The notes beneath the pieces are model-generated. The model saw nothing but the letters and a program-made list of their open reading frames with translations. It was not told where the DNA came from and did no database searches. A DNA stretch of 64,000 bases from the NCBI RefSeq assembly GCF_000701465.1, contig NZ_JNIY01000009.1:1-64000 (forward strand), in the 5' to 3' direction. The position numbers and the translations under genes are program-made. Positions 47,901-53,871 of the stretch are shown here, piece by piece. The DNA is from Paraoerskovia marina DSM 21750 (GTDB lineage Bacteria > Actinomycetota > Actinomycetes > Actinomycetales > Cellulomonadaceae). Position 1 is the first letter of the stretch. The number at the start of each line of letters is the position of its first letter.

Positions 47901-47994
47901 CGACGTCGGCGCTCGCGGGAGCGATGGTGGCGAGGGCGAGAGCGGCCGACGTGATGGCCGCTCCGGCCAGGCGTGTTCTCTGTCTGCGGTGCAC
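44956..47994 (-). CDS. Secreted family 9 glycoside hydrolase (endoglucanase, CenC-like)
   Basis: 1012 residues. Order: signal peptide (1-29, ending APASA), two CBM4-type cellulose-binding modules (about 30-165 and 168-310), a CelD-type Ig-like domain (~318-400), the GH9 catalytic barrel (~405-890) and a C-terminal CBM2 (~905-1012). The catalytic Asp pair is in GGWYDAGDHGKYVVNGG, the general acid Glu in SNEITVNWNSALSW, and HSRWF is conserved. It resembles Cellulomonas fimi CenC but ends in CBM2 rather than Ig-like repeats. Starts with GTG after GAGAGG. A CebR-type operator lies 40 nt upstream. Confidence 0.95.
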   Translation of the reverse strand: MHRRQRTRLAGAAITSAALALATIAPASADVANGDFSAGLDGGWWSTANLPVDVVDGALCGDVPAGTSNPWDAIVGQDGLDLPAGDYVFTFAASGTGPVKGIVQDPVTYAEAASVTSAVAGADGFVTHEVAFTVEEETDDLQLAFQVGGSADAWTFCADDVAVTPAGTELLATTTFEDGTAPWFVSDPSLPNDVVDGSWCIEVPGGTEDPWDVIVGYNDLTLAPGDYALAYEGTGAGPVRALVGLQVDPYTVYGETSGMPGATSFSVSDAGGDRTQTQVAFQIGGAAEPWTFCLDSVSLLSGTTPEPYVPETGPRVRVNQVGYLAQGPKRATVVTDAADALTWSLVDGSGDTAAEGTTVPTGLDPSSDQAVHTIDFSEVSVPGTYTLTADGETSYPFEIGTDAYESLRTDALNYFYLARSGIEIDAEIVGADYARPAGHVSAAGGPDTNQGDRDVACQPVEESVAVYGEPWTCDYTLDVVGGWYDAGDHGKYVVNGGIATAQLLQTYERTKTAASTDAGALEDGTLAVPETGNAVPDVLDEARWELEFMQSMMVPDGEELAGMAHHKVHDYGWTGLPLLPHRDGQTRYLHRPSTAATLNLAATAAQGARLFAPYDGEYAAALLDDARTAWSAALEHPDLFAPAADGNNGGGPYDDDDVSDEFVWAAAELFLTTGEQAFEGYLLEHDDVLATSVDVEGFSWGSVGALAVMDLATVPNDYAGRDDVVATLLAGADEIAAVQADQAYGMTYAGAEDGTWVWGSNSSVLNTMVVLGAAYDVSGDDAYRDAVVESADYLLGRNALNLSYVTGYGDVYSQNQHSRWFSAQLNAELPHPPAGSVAGGPNSDSPTWDPTLAALMTDGCAPQFCYVDDIQSWASNEITVNWNSALSWVASFLADQDQGAPTAEPSCAVEFIEHGTWPGGSTNQIWVTNTGTSPLTWSRLMWSWSADQSVTRQAWSAGWSQEASHVTAQSMSWNATIRPGQRVTIGFVGDPGSLASATPEQFWLDGAPCSTS

Positions 47995-48034
47995 GGGAAC
48001 CTCTCAGTCGTCGGTGACTCGGGCACACGCAGCG

Positions 48035-48048
48035 TGGAAGCGCTCCCA
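48035..48048. promoter_or_regulatory. CebR/CelR-type operator
   Basis: TGGAAGCGCTCCCA matches 13 of 14 positions of the TGGGAGCGCTCCCA palindrome bound by CebR/CelR, the cellobiose-responsive LacI-type repressors of actinobacterial cellulase genes. It lies 41-54 nt upstream of the GH9 start codon. No cebR gene is in the window. Confidence 0.8.
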
Positions 48049-48179
48049 TCCGTGCGGGGGTGGAGGCGTGCAACTGCGTGATGTGACGAAGATTACAGCA
48101 ACGGTCGGCGTGCGGGAATGGCTGCGGGGCTGGACCGTTGTGCCGGGTACGTGTCCGTCACACCATCGAAGGAGTCTTC

Positions 48180-49142
48180 GTGCGCTACATCGATCTTGGT
48201 CTCAAGAAGCCGCTGTCCGTCATCGGGGTAGGGACGTGGCAGTTCGGGTCGAAGGAGTGGGGGTACGGGGACGGGTACGCCACCGACCAGGCACGGCGCA
48301 TCGTCGAGCGAGCGCTGGACCTGGGCGTGACGCTCTTCGACACCGCTGAGATGTACGGCTTCGGCCGGTCCGAGCGGATCCTCGGCGAGGCGCTCGGGGA
48401 CCGACGCGACGAGGCGCTCGTCGCGTCGAAGATCTTCCCGGTGTGGCCGACGGGCTCCGTGACCCAGCAGCGCGCGGTCGCGAGTGCCGACCGGCTCGGA
48501 GTGCAGCAGATGGATCTCTACCAGGTGCACCAGCCGAACCCGGTGATCCGGGACGGCTCGACCATGCCGGGGATGGCCAGCCTGCGCCGCACGGGTCTCG
48601 TCGACGCCGTCGGGGTGAGCAACTACTCGTTGGACCGCTGGCAGAAGGCCGACTCCGCTCTCGGTGCCCCCGTCCTCTCCAACCAGGTGCAGTACAGCCT
48701 GGTGCACCGGGACCCCGAGGCAGACCTGATCCCGTTTGCCCAGGCGAACGACCGGCTCGTCATCGCGTACAGCCCGCTGGCGCAGGGGCTCCTGTCGGGC
48801 AAGTACGACGCGTCGAACCGGCCTCGCTCCGGGGTGCGTCGCGTGAACCCGCTCTTCACGCGGGAGAACCTGGACCGGGTGCGGCCGTTGCTCGACGTGC
48901 TCCGTGACGTCGCGGACGCCCACGACGTCACGTCCTCGCAGGTCGCCCTGGCATGGATTGTCTCGCGGCCGAACGTGGCGGCCATCCCCGGGGCGTCGAG
49001 CGTCGAACAGCTCGAGAAGAACGTCGAGGCCGGCGAGCTCGACCTCGCGACGGACGAGGTCCGCGCGCTCGACGAGGTCTCGGCCGCCTTCACCCCGACC
49101 TCCGGGTGGCGCAGCGCGCGGGACGTCGCGATCTCGCGCTGA
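48180..49142 (+). CDS. Aldo/keto reductase
   Basis: 320 residues. The tetrad is visible: Asp and Tyr in LFDTAEMYGFG, Lys in VASKIFPVWP and His in LYQVHQPNPV. The cofactor loop is IPGASSVEQLEKNVEA. It is distinct from the reductase at 38507-39520. The GTG at 48180 has AAGGAG (48169-48174) upstream. Divergent from the cellulase gene, with 185 nt between starts. A link to sugar metabolism is possible but unproven. Confidence 0.93.
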   Translation: MRYIDLGLKKPLSVIGVGTWQFGSKEWGYGDGYATDQARRIVERALDLGVTLFDTAEMYGFGRSERILGEALGDRRDEALVASKIFPVWPTGSVTQQRAVASADRLGVQQMDLYQVHQPNPVIRDGSTMPGMASLRRTGLVDAVGVSNYSLDRWQKADSALGAPVLSNQVQYSLVHRDPEADLIPFAQANDRLVIAYSPLAQGLLSGKYDASNRPRSGVRRVNPLFTRENLDRVRPLLDVLRDVADAHDVTSSQVALAWIVSRPNVAAIPGASSVEQLEKNVEAGELDLATDEVRALDEVSAAFTPTSGWRSARDVAISR

Positions 49143-49153
49143 CCGCTGCCGGG

Positions 49154-50245
49154 CTACGCGAGGAGCAGGACGGCGAGAAGCCCGGTGACGGTGACGACGC
49201 AGGCCGACAGGAACCCCAGCAGGAGGACCTTGCGGCCCGTCCGGAGCAGGTGCGGCAGGTCGACGTTGAGCCCCATCGCGAACATCGAGGCGACGAACAG
49301 CACGTTCGTCGTGGCCACGATGACCGTGATCCACGAGTCGGGGAGGATTCCCGTGCTCCGGATCAGGACGGCGATCACGAACCCGATCACGAACCCGGGG
49401 ACCGGGACGCGACGCCTCGAGCCGGTCGTGTCCGTGCCCGGGTGACGGCGCGCCGCGACGATCCCGGCGCCGGTGACGAGGGGGGCGAGGAGGGCCACGC
49501 GGGCCAGCTTGGCGACGGTCGCCGTCGCGAGAGCGGTCGTCGAGATGGTTCCTGCCGCCGCGACGACCTGGGCGACCTCCTGGGTGCTGACGCCGATCCA
49601 GAGGCCGGCCATGTGGTCGTTCAAGGACATCAGATCCGCGAGCCACGGGAGTACCACGATCGCGAGCGAGCCGTAGATCGTCACGAGCGCGAGGGCTCCG
49701 GCCATCGCGTCGTCGTTCTCCTCGGCCTGGTCCGGCGACGAGGCGTCGTCGACGACGCCCTTCATCGCGGAGGCGGCCGCCGCGCCGCAGATCGAGAACC
49801 CGGTGGCCACGAGCAGTCCCGTGACCCGCGGGAGCTTGAGGAGTCGGGCGATCGCCAGGGTCGCGGTGAAGGTGACCGTGACGGTCGCCAGCACGATGGC
49901 CAGCCCCTCCCAGCCCAGGGCGAGCAGGTCGGGGATCGAGAGCTGGATGCCGAGGAGGATCACCGCGAGACGCAGCACCTTGGTGGCGACCCAGTCGGTG
50001 CCGGGCCGGGTCGAGCCGATGATCTCCCCGCGGCGACCGGAGGGGTTGGAGCGGGCGCCGAGCGCCGAGCCGACGATCGCCCCGACGGCGAGCGCGATCA
50101 CCATGGGGGAGACCGTGGGGGCGAACCGTGCGACAGAGATCACCGCGAGCGAGGCGACGGCGACGGCAAGGATCCCGAGGGTGCGGGACGGTGTGCGGGG
50201 GGCGGCGTCCAGGTGTGCGGGGCCGGGGCGGGTCGTCTGAGCCAT
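49154..50245 (-). CDS. yeiH: YeiH family (putative sulfate exporter) membrane protein
   Basis: 363 residues with about ten membrane spans. LLGIQLSIPDLLALGWEGLAIV, TGFSICGAAAASAMKGVVD (conserved SICGxxA) and GISTQEVAQVVAAAG-like GVSTQEVAQVVAAAG are family signatures. A LysR-type gene lies divergently 69 nt away, as in the E. coli yeiE-yeiH pair. The transport substrate is not established for the family. Confidence 0.92.
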   Translation of the reverse strand: MAQTTRPGPAHLDAAPRTPSRTLGILAVAVASLAVISVARFAPTVSPMVIALAVGAIVGSALGARSNPSGRRGEIIGSTRPGTDWVATKVLRLAVILLGIQLSIPDLLALGWEGLAIVLATVTVTFTATLAIARLLKLPRVTGLLVATGFSICGAAAASAMKGVVDDASSPDQAEENDDAMAGALALVTIYGSLAIVVLPWLADLMSLNDHMAGLWIGVSTQEVAQVVAAAGTISTTALATATVAKLARVALLAPLVTGAGIVAARRHPGTDTTGSRRRVPVPGFVIGFVIAVLIRSTGILPDSWITVIVATTNVLFVASMFAMGLNVDLPHLLRTGRKVLLLGFLSACVVTVTGLLAVLLLA

Positions 50246-50302
50246 GGTGCCAGCCTGCGTGAGGCGGCGGTCGTCCGGAAGGCCCAGGTTCCTACCGAGG
50301 TA

Positions 50303-50308
50303 TAGCCT
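50303..50308 (+). promoter_or_regulatory. -10 box of the lysR gene (leaderless start)
   Basis: TAGCCT, 6 nt before the ATG at 50315, within the 69-nt divergent region shared with yeiH. The overlapping ATAG...CTAT half-sites (50302-50316) could be part of a LysR operator. Confidence 0.5.
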
Positions 50309-50314
50309 AGCCCT

Positions 50315-51217
50315 ATGGCAAGCACTCGGGGCGAGAGGGTCTCGCTGGGAACGCTCGAGCTTCTCGTCGAGATGGACTCGCACGGGTCGATCAGTGCCGC
50401 GGCCCGGGCGCTCGGTGTCAGTCAGCCGACGGCGTCCGCCGGGCTGCGCCGTCTGGAGGGGACGCTCGGTCTCGAGCTGATCCTCCGTACCACCCGGGGC
50501 GCGCGGCTGACCGAGACCGGACACGCGACGGCGGCGTGGGCCCGGGAGGTCATCGCGGCCTCCGACCGTTTTGAGACCGGTGTCGCAGCGCTCCGTGCCG
50601 CACCGAAGGCGCGCGTGACGATCGCGGCCAGCCTGACGATCGCCGAGTACCTGGCGCCGCGGTGGCTCGCGACCCTGGCGGTCGACGCGGACGGGCCCAA
50701 GGTGGAGCTCGTCGTCCGCAACTCACGTCGCGTGATGGAGATGGTGCTGGCGGAAGACGCCGAGATCGGCTTCGTCGAGAGCGCGACGGTGCGGCGCGGC
50801 CTGCGCAGCCGGGTGGTCGCCCAGGACGAGCTCGTCGCCGTCGTCGCTCCCGGCCACCCGTGGGAGCGGCGTCGCTCGATCACCCCGACCGAACTGATCT
50901 CGGGCGGGCTGGTCGTCCGCGAGGAGGGCTCCGGCAGTCGCCAGATCCTCGAGCGCGCGCTCCAGGCCGTGGGGGAGGAGCTGCCGAGCCGGCTGCCGTC
51001 GCTCGGGTCGACCGCGGCGCTCGCCACGGCGGTGCGGCACGGGGGCTCGGTGGCGGTTCTCTCGTCACTGACGGTGGCCGACGACCTGACCCGCGGCGCC
51101 CTCGTGCGCGTCCCTGTCCCGGCCCTCGACCTTGGCCGGAGGCTTCGCGTCGTCTGGAAGGACGGGGTGGAGCTCAGCGGTCCGACGCGTCGGATCGCCG
51201 CCGTGGCCGCAGCCTGA
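50315..51217 (+). CDS. LysR family transcriptional regulator (YeiE-like)
   Basis: 300 residues. The N-terminal winged helix-turn-helix (LGTLELLVEMDSHGSISAAARALGVSQPTASAGLRRLEGTLGLELI) is followed by a two-lobed ligand-binding domain. The position divergent from yeiH suggests it controls that transporter and itself. The ligand may be an inorganic sulfur compound, by analogy with YeiE only. Confidence 0.92.
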   Translation: MASTRGERVSLGTLELLVEMDSHGSISAAARALGVSQPTASAGLRRLEGTLGLELILRTTRGARLTETGHATAAWAREVIAASDRFETGVAALRAAPKARVTIAASLTIAEYLAPRWLATLAVDADGPKVELVVRNSRRVMEMVLAEDAEIGFVESATVRRGLRSRVVAQDELVAVVAPGHPWERRRSITPTELISGGLVVREEGSGSRQILERALQAVGEELPSRLPSLGSTAALATAVRHGGSVAVLSSLTVADDLTRGALVRVPVPALDLGRRLRVVWKDGVELSGPTRRIAAVAAA

Positions 51218-51270
51218 CAACGACCCGTCCGCGATTCGTGGTGTCGCTGCTCACAGGGGGAGGCGTGCAT

Positions 51271-51299
51271 TTGGTTGCGGGTCCCGACTCCGGTAATGT
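51271..51299 (+). promoter_or_regulatory. Promoter of the tRNA cluster
   Basis: TTGGTT (51271-51276), a 17-bp spacer, then TAATGT (51294-51299), 65 nt upstream of tRNA-Gln. No gene lies between. The match is moderate. Confidence 0.5.
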
Positions 51300-51363
51300 T
51301 CACGCTCGGTGAGACCGCCGGAGGGTGCCTGGAGGATTGGGCATATCGGGCGAGTCGGACCAT

Positions 51364-51435
51364 TGGGGTATGGTGTAATCGGCAGCACGACTGGTTCTGG
51401 TCCAGTTAGTCTAGGTTCGAGTCCTGGTACCCCAG
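51364..51435 (+). tRNA. tRNA-Gln (CTG)
   Basis: 72 nt with a full cloverleaf. The acceptor stem TGGGGTA pairs with TACCCCA, the anticodon stem ACTGG/CCAGT encloses TTCTGGT, and the anticodon CTG is at 51397-51399. The T-arm is AGGTTCGAGTCCT. 3' CCA is not encoded. With no GlnRS here, Gln is presumably added by GltX plus GatCAB. Confidence 0.95.
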
Positions 51436-51489
51436 CGTAGAGCGCTGGCGCATTCACCGCGGTGGATGGGTTAGAGTTCTCTCCGGCGC

Positions 51490-51505
51490 GACGTCCTCGG
51501 ACGTC
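51490..51505 (+). other. Small hairpin between tRNA-Gln and tRNA-Glu
   Basis: GACGTCC and GGACGTC form a compact stem-loop 10 nt before tRNA-Glu. It may be a processing signal, or a weak terminator followed by a new start. Confidence 0.35.
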
Positions 51506-51515
51506 GAACCATTAG

Positions 51516-51588
51516 GCCCCCATCGTCTAGCGGCCTAGGACGCCGCCCTCTCACGGCGGTAACACGGGTTCAAATCCCGTTGGGGGTA
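51516..51588 (+). tRNA. tRNA-Glu (CTC), copy 1
   Basis: 73 nt. The acceptor stem GCCCCCA pairs with TGGGGGT (G-U closing pair), the anticodon loop is CTCTCAC between CCGCC and GGCGG, and the anticodon CTC is at 51550-51552. CCA is not encoded. Confidence 0.96.
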
Positions 51589-51638
51589 CGACCGCACCAC
51601 CTCGGTGGTGCGTCTCCCGGTTCGCCCGGGAAGTTCTG

Positions 51639-51711
51639 GCCCCCATCGTCTAGCGGCCTAGGACGCCGCCCTCTCACGGCGGTAACACGGGTTCAAATCC
51701 CGTTGGGGGTA
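51639..51711 (+). tRNA. tRNA-Glu (CTC), copy 2
   Basis: Identical over all 73 nt to the copy at 51516-51588, 123 nt upstream. The flanks differ, and here the discriminator base is followed by CCA. A perfect tandem copy points to recent duplication or gene conversion. Confidence 0.96.
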
Positions 51712-51716
51712 CCAAC

Positions 51717-51750
51717 AAGAACCCGACCGGCAGGCGCCGGTCGGGTTCTT
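51717..51750 (+). terminator. Terminator of the tRNA cluster
   Basis: A 15-bp perfect stem (AAGAACCCGACCGGC with its complement) around AGGC, followed by CGTCTTT, starting 6 nt after tRNA-Glu copy 2. Confidence 0.85.
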
Positions 51751-51770
51751 CGTCTTTCCGCTCAAGGATG

Positions 51771-52030
51771 CTGGTCGAGCCTGTCGAGACCTGATGGTGG
51801 TCGAGCTGCCCCACGCTGGTCGAGCCTGTCGAGACCTCACGCTGGTCGAGCTTGTCGAGACCTCACGCTGGTCGAGCTTGTCGAGACCTCACGCTGGTCG
51901 AGCTTGTCGAGACCTCACGCTGGTCGAGCTGCCTCACGCTGGTCGAGCTTGTCGAGGCCTGATGCCGCGTCTCGACAGGCTCGACGGGCGCCTGTGCCTC
52001 GACGGGCGTCCGTATCTCGACGGGCTCGGG
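51771..52030. repeat. 26-bp tandem repeat array with inverted copies
   Basis: Units of the form CTGGTCGAGCTTGTCGAGAC plus CTCACG start at 51771, 51797, 51816, 51842, 51868, 51894, 51920 and 51939. The steps are 26, 19, 26, 26, 26, 26 and 19, the 19-nt steps being units that lack the second half. Each full unit is itself a near palindrome (GGTCGAG / CTCGACC type). From about 51969 the motif continues in inverted orientation (TCTCGACAGGCTCGAC and diverged copies) to about 52030. It lies between the tRNA terminator and the PH-domain gene. The translated frames through it are not credible genes. Confidence 0.85.
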
Positions 52031-52034
52031 CGAC

Positions 52035-52730
52035 TCAGGGCCCCGGCGGGTACGACGGGGGCTGCTCGCCCGGGACGCTCGTCTGTAAGGGCTGCGTGGC
52101 CGCGCCGGAGTAGCTGTCCCAGCGTGAGGGCGGCGGCGGGGGCGGGGGTGCGGCGTCCCCGGACGCGGGGCCGTCGCCTGCGACTGTGTCCGACGGGAGC
52201 TGGTCCTCCTCGGGAACCTTCGTCCCCGGGCCGCCGTTGCCGAAGAGCGTGTCGCAGAGCTTCTGGTAGGTGGCGTCGGGGTCGGCCACCCAGTCGACCT
52301 TGCGGAGCGCCTGCTCCTGGCCGGCCGACTCCATGAGGAACGTCCCGTACCCGAGGACCCGCCCGGGGACGGAGCGCGAGTAGTTCATGTCCGTGACCTT
52401 GCGCATCGGCATCATGGCGACCTTGCGGATGATGAGCCCGTAGACGAGAAGGACGCGCTTGTCCGTCGCGACGAAGATGTCGGCGCGCCACTCGAGGCAC
52501 CGCCAGGCGGCGCGCGCCGCGGCGAGAAGCCACAGGACCCAGAACCCCTGGGCGAGCGGACCGACGATCGGCTCGAGCCAGGCGACGAGCATCGCCGCGA
52601 CCGGGAGTGCGACGACCGCCAGGCCGACGGGCCCGGCCACCGACGCCCAGTGTCGGCGCGCGGCAATGACGACACGCTCGTCGCGCAGGACGTACGGCCT
52701 GACCGACGCGGGGACGTCCTCGGGCCTCAT
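52035..52730 (-). CDS. PH domain-containing membrane protein
   Basis: 231 residues. Two membrane helices (about residues 30-52 and 57-75) precede a bacterial PH (bPH2) domain: RADIFVATDKRVLLVYGLIIRKVAMMPMRKVTDMNYSRS ... LGYGTFLMES. The C-terminal ~60 residues are Pro-rich with a run of prolines. It starts 1 nt after the stop of a 55-residue membrane protein, so the two are translationally coupled. Role unknown. Confidence 0.88.
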   Translation of the reverse strand: MRPEDVPASVRPYVLRDERVVIAARRHWASVAGPVGLAVVALPVAAMLVAWLEPIVGPLAQGFWVLWLLAAARAAWRCLEWRADIFVATDKRVLLVYGLIIRKVAMMPMRKVTDMNYSRSVPGRVLGYGTFLMESAGQEQALRKVDWVADPDATYQKLCDTLFGNGGPGTKVPEEDQLPSDTVAGDGPASGDAAPPPPPPPSRWDSYSGAATQPLQTSVPGEQPPSYPPGP

Positions 52731-52731
52731 G

Positions 52732-52899
52732 TCATGCCAGCAGCGTCGAGAAGAACGTGCCGAGGCTGGCGAAGCCCTGGGCGATGACGTTCCACACGCC
52801 GCGCAGGACGCCGGCGGCCTGGTCCGGGCTCGTGACGATCGCGTAGATCACGAAACCGACGATGAGCCAGACCACGAGCAGCTTGACCTTGTGCGGCAT
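52732..52899 (-). CDS. Small membrane protein, 55 residues
   Basis: MPHKVKLLVVWLIVGFVIYAI begins a 55-residue protein with one strong helix and an amphipathic C-terminus (VWNVIAQGFASLGTFFSTLLA). GAGGAG lies 9 nt before the ATG on the minus strand. It stops 1 nt before the PH-domain gene and probably works with that protein. I do not recognise a named family. Confidence 0.7.
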   Translation of the reverse strand: MPHKVKLLVVWLIVGFVIYAIVTSPDQAAGVLRGVWNVIAQGFASLGTFFSTLLA

Positions 52900-53020
52900 A
52901 CGGATGAGCTCCTCGGTCGAATGGGCAGAGGGCACCACGAACGGCACCAGTCATCGGCAGTGTAGCCATTCGGGCGAACCAGGCATCGTGCTGTCCTGGG
53001 CGTGTCGCGAGGCGGTGCCC

Positions 53021-53740
53021 CTACTCGCCGGAGCGGCGCAGGACCTCCGTCAGACGGTTCGCCGCTGCGACGACCGAGCCCGAGTGCAGGCGACCTGGCT
53101 GGCGCGACAACCGTTCCACCGGTCCGGAGATCGAGACGGCGGCCACGACGCGACCGGACGGGCCGCGCACCGGGGCCGAGACCGAGGCGACCCCGACCTC
53201 ACGCTCGCTGACGGACTGCGCCCAGCCGCGACGTCGGACGCCGGAGAGGATGGTCGCCGTGAAGCGGGCCTCGCGGAGTCCGCGGTGCAGGCGGTCCGGC
53301 TCCTCCCAGGCGAGGAGCACCTGGGCCGCGGAGCCGGCGTGCATCGTGAGCGTCGCGCCGACCGGGATCGAGTCGCGGAGCCCGATGGGGCGTTCGGCCG
53401 CGGCCACGCAGATGCGGTGGTCGCCCTGCCGTCGGTACAGCTGTGCGCTCTCGCCGGTGTGGTCCCGCAGTGCCGTCAGCACCGGGTTCGCGGCGGCCAG
53501 CAGGCGGTCCTCGCCGGCTGCGGTGGCGAGCTCGTTCAGGCGTGGTCCGAGGACGAAGCGTCCCTGCATGTCACGCGCGACGAGCCGGTGGTGCTCGAGT
53601 GCGACGGCCAGTCGATGGGCGGTCGGCCGGGCAAGCCCGGTCGACGTGACCAGCTGTGCGAGGGTCGCGGGTCCGGACTCCAGGGCGCCCAACACGGACG
53701 CTGCCTTGTCCAGGACGCCGACTCCGCTAGTATTGTCCAT
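53021..53740 (-). CDS. IclR family regulator of leucine genes (NdgR/LtbR type)
   Basis: 239 residues. The N-terminal winged helix (GVLDKAASVLGALESGPATLAQLVTSTGLARPTAHRLAVALEHHRLV) is followed by the IclR effector domain. Its position divergent from leuCD, and its sequence, match NdgR of Streptomyces and LtbR of Corynebacterium, which control leuCD, leuB and related genes. The -10 TAATAT lies 6 nt before the ATG. Inverted repeats at 53726-53754 and 53751-53775 are likely operators. Confidence 0.9.
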   Translation of the reverse strand: MDNTSGVGVLDKAASVLGALESGPATLAQLVTSTGLARPTAHRLAVALEHHRLVARDMQGRFVLGPRLNELATAAGEDRLLAAANPVLTALRDHTGESAQLYRRQGDHRICVAAAERPIGLRDSIPVGATLTMHAGSAAQVLLAWEEPDRLHRGLREARFTATILSGVRRRGWAQSVSEREVGVASVSAPVRGPSGRVVAAVSISGPVERLSRQPGRLHSGSVVAAANRLTEVLRRSGE

Positions 53741-53746
53741 AGGTCG

Positions 53747-53752
53747 ATATTA
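53747..53752 (-). promoter_or_regulatory. -10 box of the iclR-type gene (leaderless start)
   Basis: TAATAT on the minus strand, 6 nt before the ATG at 53740. It lies inside the operator region and so is suited to autoregulation. Confidence 0.6.
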
Positions 53753-53775
53753 GCGTCTCGCCTCGTGAGATGCTA
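53751..53775. promoter_or_regulatory. Inverted repeat in the iclR-leuC intergenic region
   Basis: TAGCGTCTC and GAGATGCTA (8 of 9 positions pair) with a 7-bp spacer lie next to the -10 box of the IclR-type gene and 96 nt before leuC. A second pair, GCTAGTAT (53726-53733) and ATATTAGC (53747-53754), flanks the iclR start codon. Candidate NdgR/LtbR sites. Confidence 0.55.
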
Positions 53776-53871
53776 GCCGGGCTTCCGGCGAGTCGACGTG
53801 ACCACCGTGTCGGGCCGCGCACAGCAAGTATCTCGCGGGCCCGGCAGCCACGCAGGTAGGAGAGGAACACC

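Noticed and set aside
48083-48100. TAATCT (minus strand, 48090-48095) as the GH9 promoter
   Set aside because: No matching -35 could be found, and the operator would then lie downstream of the start point. Not strong enough to list as a promoter.
51364-51711. tRNA cluster as a possible integration site for a mobile element
   Set aside because: No integrase, no partial tRNA repeat at a distance and no foreign-looking genes follow. Only a perfect second tRNA-Glu is found.
51771-51960. Regular repeat array that could be read as a CRISPR
   Set aside because: There are no unique spacers: units abut with 26- or 19-nt periodicity, and no cas genes are present.
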